Part shown: positions 21,293 to 36,000 of the stretch, piece after piece
Layout of the letters: each line of letters begins with the position of its first letter
Numbering within the stretch: the first letter of the stretch is position 1
Assembly: GCA_004794655.1 (NCBI GenBank)
Contig: SMMW01000575.1
Location: 11,235,001-11,299,000 of the forward strand
Reading direction: 5' to 3'
Origin: Marisa cornuarietis
Lineage: Eukaryota; Mollusca; Gastropoda; Architaenioglossa; Ampullariidae
Length of the DNA stretch: 64,000 nucleotides
Translations under genes and position numbers: made by a program
The notes under the pieces: model-generated
The model's input: the letters and a program-made list of their open reading frames with translations, nothing else
What the model was told of the DNA's origin: nothing
Databases searched by the model: none

Positions 21293-22517
21293 GTAAGAAG
21301 TAGGGTGAACATTCGGTCAAAGATCTTGTCTGATTATATTTAGACTGGTCGCTTTCTGTGATTACCTGTTGAAGGAGCGAAAACACGATTATACTCCCTT
21401 TACAAAGAGATCATCTTTGAAAGTGACAGACTTCGGAATTTTAATGTAAACAGTTTGTTTTATGATTGTAATATGAGCTGAATATAAACAGTTTTCGACG
21501 TTCGCAATTTGATAGATTTCCGTGTCCGTGTCACTGTTTGGTTGGAAAAATGATGGCGTATGTCATAATAATTTTTAAGACCGGTTACTGGCTTAAGTAA
21601 AAAAAAATCTGACGTACGCGTGGGTCGATGGGTGGGTGAAACGGGTGGACGGTAGCGCACTCGTGGGATACCTCAGATGTAGGAAATCAATCTTTCTGAA
21701 GCGGAGGTTTTGCTCAGACATTGTGACCTGACCGAACGTTTTGATTAAGCCTCTACAACATTTCATACAAAGAGTCGCCGTTGAAAACAATTTGAACCAA
21801 ATCTGCAGGGAAGGATGCGAGAAAATGGGAAAAAAAGAAAGCCTCGCTAGACACTTGTTTATCGACTCCTTTCTCGTCAAGTGTCAGTGGAGACCGTCGT
21901 CTTGTCTCCGTTTACTTCAGGCACACGGCAGGCTTTCTTCCCAGAATGTGCCGGATGGTACAGCTGTCTCTTGATGAAGGGATGGCTTTTGTCTCTAGCT
22001 TTACTCGCTGTTCTTTGCCTTCTCTTTTTCTTTGGAGTTTTCGAGTAATCGACCAACGACAATTCCTCCCCTGGCGCCGAATCTGAAATATCACAAGATG
22101 AAAGGGTGACATAGAAGATGTAGGTCAGCGTAGTCCTCAAGATATGCACCACTTACACCAGGTTTCCACACTTGTCACCAAATCGCGACCGCGAACATTG
22201 GTAGCGATGACATCTCTCGAGAGCGGCATAGAGTCCCACCAGGCCAGCCTCCTGACAAAGTGACCGATGTAGCTACCCTACCTCCACTCCCTCAACCACC
22301 ACACACCTCTGTACAGGTTGTGAAGCTGCCTTTCTTTGCAACCATTATCAACAGTGGTCAAGAACTTTAAAATTATTACAAATAACTGCACGTTATAACA
22401 TCCACCATGGAGACACATTCTGGGCTTAGTGCTTGGTGCAGCTACTGAAACTACTTCCGTATGAGTTCGAAAACGAAATGCCGGGACATCAATGCAACGG
22501 TGAGGCACCAGCACCAC

Positions 22518-22540
22518 CCTCCTCCTCCTCCTCCTCCTCC

Positions 22541-22627
<87 letters not shown>
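22518..22627. repeat. Compound (CCT)n(CAT)n trinucleotide array
   Basis: About 8 CCT units run directly into about 28 CAT units, making 110 bp. Its frames translate to runs of Pro/His, Ser or Met/Arg and are not genes. Confidence 0.95.
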
Positions 22628-23666
22628 CGGTGTATACAAAAGTACCGTGACGCAAGAGGCCACAAACACTTTTGTTAACGAAACAAGGCTCACAGCAGCC
22701 GGGTGGGTCTCTAGCCTTGAGCAGTCTGTCAGCACTCAATATTTGTTTGGTTGCGACGCCTGGTGGTGAGAATCGTCTAAGCCAATTAACGCTTAGAGCA
22801 GCACGACATCGTTAAAAATTCTATGGACAGGGGGGCTTCAGAAGTGTCAATACACTCACGGGGTTATGGCTGTTGGCGAGAGAATGAGGCTAGACAAAAT
22901 TTGTCTACATAAACAACAGTCTTCGGTGGTCATGGTCGGTAAGGACCGTTTCTTCTCCCCGAACAAGATCATCTTTTTTTTTTTTTGCTCGGACTTGATT
23001 GCAGGAATGTCACCAAATTTTGGCTGCAACAATATTTACATAATACAGCCTGTGTAGGCACCTAATTCCTGTAATCCCGTCTGGATGTCAGTTTATATAA
23101 TTTACGCAGTTATTGATCAACTAAAATCGTTATACCTCAGTATAAACATCACGTTTCACACAATATCTGTGTGCTAATGTCATGTTCTGAATGTACAGAA
23201 ACCGCGTCAATAAAAATATATCTCGAGCCACAGGGTTTCTACATTTGTGTGGGCGTAGTAAAAATATGTGAGTGTTTGTGCGCGTGTTTTTGTTTGTTTG
23301 TTTGTTTGTTAGTCCAAACCGAGAGCTTCAAGGATGGTGGGGAGAACCCATTGTACAACTCAAGCTGGGGATAATGGCGACTTGTCAGATTCAGCTGACC
23401 GCAGGTCAGTGCGTCATCATCGACCCGCTGGCACTACATCTGAGGATGACATGCTGGTTGTTTATTGATACGGGTCATATGTCCAATACACCGGTAACAC
23501 GCCTGGTGTTCATGTCAGTTTGCACCACAGCGACATACAATACAGTCTGTTGGATTGTGGGCTTGCAGGGGCTGTCACCAAAGTTTGTTATCATATTGAA
23601 TTTCGCTGAAGATGCTTTTCTTCTCTTAACATTGGTCATAGTCACATGCCATTCTAACTGCATTCA

Positions 23667-23974
23667 TTAATTAGCACAGAGGGTGGTAGTTATGAAGCGA
23701 GGTTAAGGCGTTGTCCTGGGGGCAAAATGGAGACAAGAGGTCAAACGTCTTGTTCCCAAAGTTGTAAAGACTACGCAGATATTTTTTTTATCCCTGGAGC
23801 CGTAAGTATAAGGCAGTAGCAAAGATGCCCGAGGTAAAAACAAGTCAATAATTGATAACCGTGGGATCTGGATGTAACCACGGAAACAAAGTGCTTTTCC
23901 TTGAGTTGCCCATTTTACCCTGGGAAAAGGTCTTACCCTCGCTTCATAAGTACGGCCCCTGTCGGGGTATTTAC
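23667..23974. mobile_element. Foldback/MITE-like DNA transposon, copy 2
   Basis: Same family as the element in intron 4. The left end reads tagttatgaagcgagg at 23688; the right end contains cctcgcttcataa in its forward complement form near 23940, and its outer part (caggggccgt in reverse complement) matches the left end of copy 1. The central tccctggagcc is shared. TTAA is present at the left (23667-23670) but not intact at the right, so the copy is older or eroded. No coding capacity. Confidence 0.65.
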
Positions 23975-24615
23975 TGTGTAATACTGACCGCTTTTACATC
24001 AACCGACAGTGACCGACGACAGCCGGACCCAATATGTTAACCTTTCTTGTAATTGTAGCCAGATTCTGAAGAAGGGTACACTGATTTAAGACGAGAGTAG
24101 CAACAAGTTTAGAAGGGCTAACACACAAACACTGAACAAAATTGTCTTTTCTTTGACTACACCACGCTGAGGCAATATCTGTTTGCTTTAATGTTTATTG
24201 CCATGACGATTATAACGCCATAATATACCAAAATGCAATAATAAGTAAATCCGAAGCCACACGACTATTAGTATGCGAGATGTAGTCTTTCATCATAAAA
24301 TGACATCAAGAGACTCAAAAAAGAGACTCAAAACTAAACAGAAAAATAAAGTCGATATTTCTGTTTGTGCTTGCCTTGAGATGTTTGTGCTGGAGATGTT
24401 GATTGAAAAGACAGCGGGCACCATTGTGGGTAGCCATCACTCACTATTTGTCTTTTTCTCTTCATAAAATCAATGGATGAAAGAGTAATTCCGCATACGC
24501 CATGTTTAGTAATAGGTCCTTCAGAGAACAGTGTAAAAAGCTGTCTTTAAGGTTTTTAAAATGAAAAGTCATTTCAACACAAATTCTTTTTTATCACTCT
24601 CTCTCTCGCACACAC

Positions 24616-24616
<1 letters not shown>

Positions 24617-24650
<34 letters not shown>

Positions 24651-24652
24651 AA
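24617..24652. repeat. (GAAA)n microsatellite
   Basis: About 9 tetranucleotide units. Confidence 0.9.
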
Positions 24653-25790
24653 CAAACGAAAAATAAGAAAGAAAGGGAGCTAACTATGGCTCGCTACAGA
24701 ATGGACCAATAAGAGATGATTATTTTGTTCCCAAATCCATTTCTGCACGTCCAGTTACGTCCGTAAACCCTCATTTTCTTCGTATCGGGAAAAGTTTTTT
24801 TCGTTCGCCACACGACTTCCTTCCCCTTGCTTTATAGTCGCTAATAGCCAGGCGCAGGTTGGTTAAGACGATGACTTGTCAGTTCGCCAGCTGTAAGTGT
24901 CCACTTTATATTCTTGAATGGGATTGAATCGATCTCACGCGAAGAGATTAATTTCAATCTGCTCCTATTTTCTTTCTCTCTCTTTCTCTTATTTTATCAT
25001 CCTCTTCTCTTGCCTTTTCGCTCACTCAATCGGTCGGACGTTTCCTTGTCTGACAGAGGCTGGCCGCTGGCACTGTCTTGGGAGGCATTATCTTCTGATG
25101 GTGGTGTCTACGGCTCTGGGAAAGAACACAGCACCAGAAGCCGTCGTAATGCATGTGTTTTAGATGTTTATTCAAGCCGTTAGTTTTTCCAATCTATGAG
25201 AACTCGGATGCTGGTTATCCTGGCTAGGATTTACTTACTACCAAATTACCCCACAGAGTATTGTGCTTTCAGAAGTTTAATTTAGGCTTTGGTTAATGGA
25301 GAATTTCGTTGTCGGTCTTTGAAAGGTTTTTGCAATAAGTGACGAATCTAATCTGACAGGCGGCCTGTTGTGACAGAGGCTGGGGTCCGCTGGGACTGTC
25401 TGCTTAGACAATGGTACCTTTCTTTGGAGGCTTTTCAGGGTGTGTGTGTGTGTGCGTGTGTGCGCGCGCGCACAGGCTCCTTAACATACTCCTCCCTGTT
25501 CTGACTCTCACACGGAGCGTTCAGCTCTAAATAAGTTAATAGATTGCTTGACCACCTCATTTTTCATGTCAGTTACTTTAAGCTGGGGAAAGTTTCAGTA
25601 AGTCTGTTAATTTAAGTCGGGGAAAATTTCGATAAAGCCGTTCTTCTCATCCTCTGTAGGCGGCTGAGACTCATCCATATGAAGAGTTGGTCAGTTGGTC
25701 AATGCATTGCTCTTTGAGACTTGTTTTCTTTACACCAAGCACATGGCTGGCTGACAAATCAGTTACGAAAACATCAGTTGACAACATCAG

Positions 25791-25791
<1 letters not shown>

Positions 25792-25860
<69 letters not shown>
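25792..25860. repeat. (AC)n microsatellite
   Basis: About 34 units with one CG interruption. Confidence 0.95.
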
Positions 25861-25863
<3 letters not shown>

Positions 25864-28800
25864 TAACGAGGTTGTTTCATTTCACTTTCTTTCAGCCACA
25901 GCTGATCTAACTAACCACAAGATATAGGAAGCCAGATCGTATAACAAAAAGTGTGCCCGTATGTTTTTTTTTCCACAGTGATCGATACCCCAGCTCCTAC
26001 TTCCCCTTAAACACCTCCGTCCTTCTAAACCTTCATGTTCCTTCTCTTTTTTCCACTTTTTCAAATCCAGCTTGTTTGCGTTGTTTTTTTCTTTGTGGCA
26101 TTAGTTACCCCCTCCCTTTTATTACACGCGCATCTTCTATTCCAGCCTCCTTCACGGAGTAACTCAAAGCGAGATGTCTGAAGGACGCACCGCCGTAGGA
26201 TTGGGTGGGGAAGGGGGAGAGATCCCAGCGTTACGTTCTTCATCTGCGCTCATCTCGCAGCTTTGGGGTCCCTTCTCCCACCCCCACAACTCACCTTCCT
26301 CACAGTCAGAATATATGTTCCATGAAATTCCAGGAAGGACAAGGAAAGATCGTGACTCTCAGCCCACGTCAACGTGACGTTACGAAGCCGTCGTTTACAA
26401 GTACGTCTCTGCTCTGAATCGAGGACGTACAGGTGTGTATCATGTCACAACTGTGCGGGTCACATTACTGAGATAGAGCATCGTCTCCAGCCGGACTGGA
26501 TAAGAAAATAAAAATAGCAAAAGACGCATTTTTGTTTCGTGATATCTGGAATTTCAACTTTGCCAGGAGCAAGTGACGAAGTTAATCCGCAGAAAGCACA
26601 GAAACATGAGAAGCCCGTAAAAACAAAACAAAACAAAACAAGCCTGCAGGATCAGGGTGTCTGGAATTACTGGCATACTCGCCTCATCTTTCACCTGGCA
26701 GGTACAGATTCTACCTTATCCAGGGAAACACCTTTTCCGGGATATATGACGTGTTTAAAGTCAACTGTAGTGACAAACAGACCATAGATTTTGTATGATG
26801 AACATATATGTATAAAGTATAAACATCTGTGCATCTTTAAGATGGTGGGGGGAGGGGGCGTGTTTAATTATCATCGGAGAGAATATGAGAATACAACTGT
26901 CACCCAGCTAACGTGCAGACATATTCGACTCACACTTTTCATATTATAATACATACTTGAAGATACATATATAGCACATAGACTTATATAGGCTTGAGGA
27001 TGGTATGCAGTAAAATGTACATTTTACTCGTGACCAAAGAACACACTACGCATTCGTACTCTGATTGTTAAATTTAACTACGAAACATGTGTTGGGTGTC
27101 TAAAGCAGAGTGTTTAGGGTGATTCCGACACGTGTCGACTGTGAGCCATGAGAACCTCCCGCAGACTCCACCACCTTTGTCCTTATCATTGCTCGTTAGG
27201 TGGCTGCTGCAGCTACAGCACGACGGCGGCGTATGGGACACCACAACACGGAGCTACAAGCTGCAGGCAAGCACGAGCATCACGTGTCGCGGCGCAGCTT
27301 TGCTCTAGCCTGGTGTTGTGCCGAGTCATCGCACAGTGTGAGGCGAGGTAGAGGCTCCCTCGATAATAACCTCATTTTACAACACCGGGTGCAATGGCTT
27401 GCGTCAAGGAACGAGGGTGGATGGGAACTCGTAATTACCCCTCCCACTTCCCGCACTGCGCGAAAAAGACTTTTGTCTCACGGTGTGCACTTAGGAGAAA
27501 TCTGCACTAACAGTCACGATCACCTGAGGGTGAAGACATGTACATATTAAAACTGTACTCAGCACTGATTGACCTCATCCCGGCCTCCTTCAGGTTAAAC
27601 TAGATGCTAAATTCAGAATCACAACAATCAGACGGTATGTGTGGGAGAAAGTAGGCCCGAAATCGCAATAGATGATGAGTGTGTGGGAAGAGAGGGGTAA
27701 AGGTCGCCCAACGTACAAGCTGTGAATAGGAGTAGGAGGCGGAGGATGAGGAGAAAGAGGATTTTGCCCCTTAAACTATAGGGTGGCTGTTAATTGCTGT
27801 TTGTTGCAGCCGTGTCAGCTAGTACGTTTGGTAAATATTGGTATGTGTTTGGTATATAATAATCGTACATCTCAAGCAAGAGAAAAAGAAGTGCTCGAGA
27901 TGTAAAAATCTCAATTTTTACGGATGACTGAGTGAAAATATGATCTTGATCTGACTGTTCCATTGACTGGAAAAATTCTCCATGTCCAGTAATCCAGCAG
28001 CTGTTTCCTAGAAATGTTTAGATTACGTATCAGGGAAAGTAAAAAGGAACTTCTTGTTGATTTTGGGAGGGGAAAGTGCTTCCACCTAAAGGCGAGTCCA
28101 CAAAGGTTGGGGTCGTCCATTTACATGGCGTGACCCACACACGGGGAGCTCCGCACGTTCTTGTCTGTGTAGTCGTTGGGCATTGAAAGTGTTGACATTA
28201 TTCTAAACTTGTGGAACCACATACATATTGAATAGCATCGGGATAACAGACAAAAGGACAAAATGAGGTGACATGAAAAGCTGACGTGGAAATTTTTCGT
28301 CATCGAATCGTGGGATGCGAACAGCAAGGCTTCAGACCATCTCTGCAAATCTTTCTTGTATCGCTGGTCAGTCTGTGAGGCGGTAGAGCAGTGGCATGAG
28401 CTCCAGTATTGTGAATAGGTAGTGAGCTAACGAGTTTGTCAAGCAATATTAATGCTATCAGCAATTCTTTTTTTAAATGTAAAGCAAGAAAATAAATGCC
28501 TTCAACAGACTTTCGTTTCTCCGCACAGAATAATAATCGATCGGTAGCAGACGTAGGTGGGGGTAGGTGAAAAGGGAGATGGAAAGCTGAAAGTGAGAAA
28601 CGCACGCACACGGAACCAGCGAGCTTGAGAACCTTGAAAGACTTCTCTTTATTAGCACATCCATTACAAAAGGGCGATCGAGGCTGACATGTCGGGAACC
28701 ATTGGCCTTTTTCCCCAATAGGATTTTTCACGACTCATCAGGTCTCCCTTCACCTTCAGTCGCAAAGCTGGCGTGAGCAGTTTTCACTAGCTTCCTCTCG

Positions 28801-28927
28801 CGAGCGCAGGACCGCCATCACCGTTTTGTCGTCTTGAAAGCCACCGACAGGGGCGCTACCGTCTCACGCTTTCCTCTCTTCCTTCACCAACAAATCTCCC
28901 TCGCTCTCTTCCTCCTGCATACTGCAA

Positions 28928-28961
<34 letters not shown>
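28928..28961. repeat. (TTTC)n microsatellite
   Basis: About 8 tetranucleotide units. Confidence 0.9.
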
Positions 28962-30292
28962 GCGGGAGTTCTAGGTAGAACAGTCTGCTTTCCCCAGAAT
29001 AGGTGTTTTTGCGCAATCATCATCATCGTTGTCGTCGTCGTCGTCGAACCCACTAATTACTCGACTTCAGAAGCCCTTTATTATTATTATTATTATTCTG
29101 TCACAGTAGCGTACGTCGGCTGACGCTATCTTCAGCAACATTCCTCGTTAAACAGGAAGCCTTTTAGCTTTTGTCTGGGTGGTTCCAAAAGACAAGCAGG
29201 TGGATGCAGCTTGCTGCCCTGATGTGGGCGATACCGAGAAGAGAGCCGGCCGCCCATCTCGCAGACAAACAACAGCAAGATAAAGATTCCAAGGGTCCCT
29301 CTCTCTCTCCTGTAAAAGAGAGAGAAGAAAAAGGGGGATGGGAGGGAGGCCGACATGAGACTGGGTGTGGTACGCGAAAAAAAAAAAAGGGGTGCGGGCT
29401 GTAAAGACGAAAAGCGAGCATACCACTTGGCACCGCTTTGAAATCCCATATGTCTTTTGCTCTTCAGGGGGTAATTATGATTTCCTAGCCCCATTACCAA
29501 GCAGTTCTACAGTGGCGGTAGAAAGTCAAGGAATCCCTGAAGCCTGGAGTGGTCCACGACGAGGGGAACGGGAAGGCAGGCTCGGCTAGGCTCCTCGGCT
29601 CGCCGTGAGCTCATCACTGAAGACTGTTACTTGGCTCTGGCTGAGAGGAGAGCTGGCTGTACCCCTTCCGTGCGTGCCATCTGCGCAAAATTACGCCTGC
29701 GTTTTAGTACCTGCTGGGGAAAACGCCAAACCCATGCTGTCCGTAATCCTCACTTAACCTTGCCAGGTCGTGAACCCGACATAAAACCCTTTGCCGAAAA
29801 AAAACTTTTCGTGAACTTCGTTTTAATAGTACTATTTTGGGAGAAGATGAGGCAAATAGGAGGTGGGGGAGAGTCACTCCTACGGAAATGAAATGTTGAA
29901 GACGAGAGTTGTGTAATTCCCTTTTGCAGGAATCTGAATTCTCAAAAGCGACGCAAACATTTCAAAAATAATTTAAAAAAAAGTTCGTTATGATTTTAGG
30001 ATTGGATTAATTTCTGCTGCAGTAGAAATATATAGTTTCAACTTGTGTCTGTCAGAAAAGGTAGCTCTTCCTGGTCGATCTCTTTCGTTTTTGCGACCTC
30101 TGTGACCCGAGACCTACTTTGCTACATTTGCTCTCCTTTCACCAACAGCTTTAGCAAGCAGCGTTTTCTAGATGATTTTTTTTAAATTTTCGCTAGGATC
30201 TCGAAAATTGTACCTGTGTAAAGTGCAGAGCTGGCTGACAAATCTTGCAGTTTGAATGAGTACAGTGGGAAGGATACTGATCATTAGCAGTA

Positions 30293-30339
<47 letters not shown>
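30293..30339. repeat. (GAT)n microsatellite
   Basis: About 15 trinucleotide units; reverse complement of the CAT units seen at 22.5 and 46.0 kb. Confidence 0.95.
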
Positions 30340-30347
<8 letters not shown>

Positions 30348-32462
30348 AAAGAAAACCACTGGTGACGCCAGCAAAGACTAGGTTGCTTAGCCAACAAAGT
30401 CTAGGCACACCAAAGGAAGATTAATGTTCTCACCTATTTCTTCTTAATTACTTCCAGCACGGCGGACTTGTGGAGGATGGCCACGCATAAAGAATGTCAG
30501 GAAATTTCATTTGCTTTCTAATTTAAATGACACTTCTTGTGTTGTAAAACTTGATTGCTATTTCAATAACCCTTGTCTGTTTAATCCTACTGGACATGTC
30601 GTGGACCAGATTGGATGCTGCGTTGCAGACTGGTCAGATGTGGACAGCGAATTCATCGAGACCGTTCTAGAAGTAGTTTAGGTTCTTGAAATCGTTTTCG
30701 ACATTGTAGTTTTTTAAGCAATATTATTGTAAGCCCTATTCATAATGTTTAGCTTTTTATGTTTTAGGAAAGAGTATGCTGGAGAGGAAAAATCAGGTAT
30801 CTATGTTTGCTGGACAGTTCTTTGTTGGGCAGGGAAGAATATTCCAGCCACAGACCCGAACAGTCGTCGACTGGCGACCTTAGGAGTTTTAAGAGGTTGG
30901 CAGCAGATTTAATTGTCTTGACGTTTGGCTTGCAATGATACTATCTGTGGCTTCCCCCAATATAATCTGGGACCGGGGTCTCGTAGCTGCAGGGTTTCCA
31001 TTTAGGATTTGCTAAGCTTTTTTAAAAAAAGATATTGCAGTCTGGATCTTGTGAGCCACTCTAACGCGTTAATAAAGACCGATCAGCAAGAAGCAGAAGC
31101 CGTGGTGATGATGGACCTAATGGTTGTACGCTGAAGTGTTATCCTCGGTGAACCGCACTAGTTTGTTGAGGCTATCAAAGTCATTCTGCTCGCGCAACTT
31201 GGCCCCGATGTAAGTAAGGCTCTACCTCTAACACATCCCGTTTGGTCATACGACCACACTCAACTTTTTTTTTTTTACATAGATCATCTCCCCTTGCCCG
31301 GATGTGACGTAAGGTGACGCCATAGACTGCCTGAGGCTGACGAGAGAGAGAGAGAGAGACCACAAGGTCGCAGCTAGAACTCCTCAGTCACTGTTCTCCG
31401 GTGTTTGTCTCAGTCGACAGGAACAAAGAAAAGGGACCACACAGTCTAGACTGCATCCTTCTGTCACAGTCCATGTCTCTGGCCGCAAAGCATCCGACAC
31501 TCGCATATTAGTAGACACACTAAGCTGACAGAGAAAAGCTTCTGTACTCCGTGTGTGCTCGTGGAAAAACGAGGGAAAGCCACTTCGTCTGCCATCTTCA
31601 CCCTGTAGTCCTGGTACATGTGAAACTATTTCCGCAGGTAAAATATAAAAACCAGATGAAAGGTGTTTTAATGTTTGAGAGTTGGACGAATGGTCTCTCT
31701 CTCTCTTTTATCTGCGTGAACACTAGTTACTAGCAATAAACAACAACACATACGACATTACTTATTTGGTAGGGGTAAAAAGTCCATGTCAAATAAGACG
31801 TCGACCCCCATCTTTGTAATATAATCTAATTTTCTCTCTTGTTTTATTTTAGTACATTTGTGGGGTTTTTTTTTGTTTTTTTTTAGTAATGTAGTATTTT
31901 AGTTTTTCCCCTTACTAGGCTAGATGAGAAAAAGCATAACTTTTGCTTATTCTAGTACTCGTAAATAAAGATTTGTCATTTGTCATTATCTGACCCATCT
32001 TTTGATTAGGTAGTGTGGGAAAGACTAGTTCAGATTAACTACTCCATACTTTACCATCGTAAATGTGACCGCCTCTGTCACTCCGTAAAAAACATTCTCC
32101 TAGAAACTCAGTCGACTTACTCAAAAAACAAAGAGCCAGTTGATACAAGCCGCTTTTAATCATTATCTGGCTCAAAGAAACACTTAGTCAAGAAAACCTT
32201 AAAAAAAAGTTTTAAAAGAATTCTTTTAACCTGTAACCTGAAACTGTGCTACAGAAGAGTCGCCTTGGGATCAATTGTCCTCTGGTTTCTATGCAGGAAT
32301 GCAGAACCGGTTTGTAATGGCGCAAGCACCATGGCAACCGTGCATACGAAGAGAGAGAGAGAGAGAGATGAGTACGACTGGTAAACGAGATAAAAGAATG
32401 GCGTCCCTTATTTTCTCTTTGAACCAAAAACTTTAAGAGACCTTGACGTAAAGTTGGTTGGA

Positions 32463-32488
32463 GACCGACCGACCGACCGACCGACCGA
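32463..32488. repeat. (GACC)n microsatellite
   Basis: About 6 tetranucleotide units, followed by a short (AAGC)n run. Confidence 0.85.
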
Positions 32489-33043
32489 AACCAAGCAAGC
32501 AAGCAGCGTACCATCCTACCTAGAACAACCAATGCAACCCAAGCTGCTATTTGAAGACGTTTCCTTCATGTGGTGTATTCAGTAAACTTGACGGAGGCAA
32601 ATATACATAAATACAACAAGTTTTTAACTTTTCTCCCTACGTGATCATACGCTGTGCTTGAAGACGTTATTTGTTGTTGTTATTTTTTTTGGGGGGCGGA
32701 GGGGGCTGTGGGGGTAAGGGTAAAAGAGAAGGATACTGGATCACGATTGAAAAAGACCGGAATTAGTTTTCATGCCATCCGATCCATGCAATCACGGGAC
32801 TAGCAGTGACAACTCCGTTGTTGTTGTTTTTTTTATGTGAAAAAGAATAAATGTCAAATGAAATGTCTGAAATGATGGCACATGCTTTACCCGTCACCGG
32901 TGCGTACAGGTCACAGGCTATATCCAGATGGACCTTGTGATTAAGTCTCAGCAACAGTAAGCAAAAACAACTAGCATCATACGATAGGCTGCAAAATCTG
33001 TCTCTCCAGCTACAAGACCGGACATTTTTGAATGTCGAATGTA

Positions 33044-33045
<2 letters not shown>

Positions 33046-33092
<47 letters not shown>
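33046..33092. repeat. (TG)n microsatellite
   Basis: About 23 units. Confidence 0.95.
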
Positions 33093-33093
<1 letters not shown>

Positions 33094-36000
33094 GCAATGA
33101 TATAAAGTATAATGGCGTGAGAACAAGTCGTTTAGAGTTATCCAGAATCTTACTTTAAACGGCAATGTTAAACCTCACTGAGATCAAAGTAGGTTACCAA
33201 ATAAGTGGACAGGTGGACCGGTTAACTTTCTGGATGTTTTAGACAGGCACTGACCTGCTGACATCTTCCCCCAATTGTCGCATCTCGTCTGCCTTTTCTG
33301 CCCCTGTTCTTCACTACCCTGTACCTTCCTTCTAATATTTACCCAGCAAAACGTTCACTACAATGTTATAATTCATTGGTAGATAGGTAAATATAAAACG
33401 CAGGTGGAAAAAGAAGTATGGAGAAGTATGCAGATGGATAAATAGCTTGGATGGATGGATGGATGGTAAACGCAACTTTGACAAGTGACGGTCGACGAAG
33501 GAACTACAGCTACCAATCTCAAAACATCTTCACCCCACCGCGAGCATTTCTGCATCTGAACGGGTTTTCCAGTGCAGCGTTCCTAACGCTCGTGACCTCT
33601 CGGTGCGCACGTGCTTTGTTTCGCTCCGTTGCCTGCGTGCCTGCGCAGGATACACGCTGTTTGCACGCTTACTGACAGCTGCGGCTGTGGGCTGCTTGTT
33701 GAAGCCAATGGATTTTTGTTTTCTCTTCTCAGCATCTGTTCTGAGAACTTCGAAAAGCAGGAACTCCTTCGTTTTCTCTGAGAAAATGTGTCGGCTGGGA
33801 ACTAAAGACATTTATATCTGCATGAAAATAAACCACACTTGCGAAACGTTTTAATCTGTAAAGTTCCCCGCCATCATTGCGCACAACTTTGTGACAGTTG
33901 ACTAGTTTATGGATGGCGAGACAGATTCCGAGGTCGTCGCCAACTGCAAACCGAGCAGGTTTAGAAAAACTAAGCGTTTGTTATGTCCGATTACATCAGA
34001 CCAGTTGTGCCTGCAGCTTTTTATTATCATTTTGAAGAAAAGAAGGAGATATAGTCTAACAGTGCTACATTGTTTATAACCGGGTTAAGCACTAGAAAGA
34101 CAATGACAGGGCTGTAGCACAGGACAACTGCGCCATGTCACTACCTTTCACGTGCGCGTGCGCTATCAAGACCGTTATTTCTGAAGTCGAAGTTGCTGTC
34201 ACAGAGATCATTGTCATCTGAAGTTACGTTCGTTGGAAAATCTTCATCCCTCTCCATCAACCTGGAGTTGCATGCACAGCAAGGCACTATACCACATGTA
34301 AGCTAATCAGTGCAGCTGACTGCTTGTTAACCATCCAGCTACCATCTAGCGCATGTGCAGACCTACTGCGCCGATCGAGTGACCGCAGCGACAAGCAAAC
34401 GGTTGCAAAACTTTGATTGACTGCTATTAAACTTCTTTAAAGGGAGAGTCAGCTCAATAGGGCATGGACCACAGCCTCGATGTAGCGAAGAGGGGTAGGG
34501 GGGTGGGGATTGCTTTCAAAGGAAACCGATCCCGCTGGCTGCAGCGGCAAGTTCCGGGGGTAATTTGCGAGACAGCCATGTGCTGAGACTCGTCAGCTCT
34601 CACAACAAGCTTGGCAATGGCCGCCTGGCCTCAGCTCCGGTTGCCCGACTCCCAGCAGCCCTGTTTCTTTTTTTCATTCGCACCCAGCATGAAAACAGCG
34701 TTCAGAAAGGCTGATTGCCTCTGTAACATTAGTCGGTACCCAGCTCTGAAATGTATTTCGACCTTTTGCGAGAGCAGCTGCCTCCGGGGATGAAGTTATT
34801 GCCCTTCCAGTTGCAGTGTTAGTCAGTTGGTCTCAGATCTCAGTTTAAAAAAATGAGCTGAGCTAAATTACCATCGGCAATCTGAGTCTCTGTTGTTTGT
34901 GGGTTTTTTTCTTGTGTCGGCCCTGATGACTTTATATAGTCTTCTATCGTGTGCATTTTCTTTTTTCTGTGACTCAGTAAGCCTTTTTTTCCTCATTCCT
35001 CCAATTAATATGAAAGGTCTGTCTTTCACCTCGCCCTCTTCTTCTCCTTATATCAACCACCACCCAAACAACTCAAGCGCCGAACTTCGGGAACTCTCTA
35101 GGAACTTCAAGAAGTGTTTTTTAGTTGCAAATTTGCAACCTGACTAGCATTAACCTACATATAGGATAAAATGAAGAAAATACACTGACAATTTTTTTCT
35201 GATATGCCTTAGTCTTCTTCCTCTTCATCATCATCTTCTGTTTCGTTCTCCTGATTTTTCTTTCACGAAGGAAGGAAACCACAAATAATATTGAATCTTA
35301 AACAACCGTTCAAGCGAATCTCGATTCTTCCAAGACCTGTTTCCCACGTTCAACAGCACATTAGTCTTTCACAACAAAACATGGCATGATGCCGATAGTG
35401 AAAAAGTTTAGAAAAAAGTGTTCACACTTCTTTTTTCGGGAAGATTTACAGGTGTCAGCTGTAGATCTCAAGCCCCGAGTCCATGCTTCAGCGTGGGATA
35501 GGATACTGGTTGAGAGGGGGACCCAGACTGAAGACAATGACACAGAGTGGAAAAAATTGCCCCGTGGTGTAGAAATTAGCGGCTCATTGCTGATGTTATC
35601 GCTTTTGACGTTTAACTTTGCCGGTGGGCTGGTGATCTAAAGCCATCTTGACACGAAAGTGGAGCTGGGGTTTTCGTGTGATTGCGTCTTTCGATCCCGG
35701 CTTTGCCCGTCCTGTCCCACCTTTGTGCTAACTGCCCTCTCTGTTTTAGCTTCGCGAAAGATAAAGAAAGATAGCACTGTGTTTCTCACAGATGCCATGA
35801 GACAGTCAGTCAACTTAATTCAGTCTGTCAGTTCAGTCGGCCAGATTGATCAATTCCTTCAAGTCGCCCGCCTTTTGTCTCAATACGCCTGTTGAGGACT
35901 GTGATGCCTGGCAAAGTACAGCAGGTTGATTTAGATCCTCGGCGACCGTGGCTGTGTTTTTGTTCTGATCGCTTTTACTAAACTAATAAAAAATAATTTT

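Noticed and set aside
22278..22739. Frames with Met/Arg, Ser or His runs
   Set aside because: Translations of the trinucleotide array, not proteins.
28840..28856. gacaggggcgct as a CTCF site
   Set aside because: One G short in the core.
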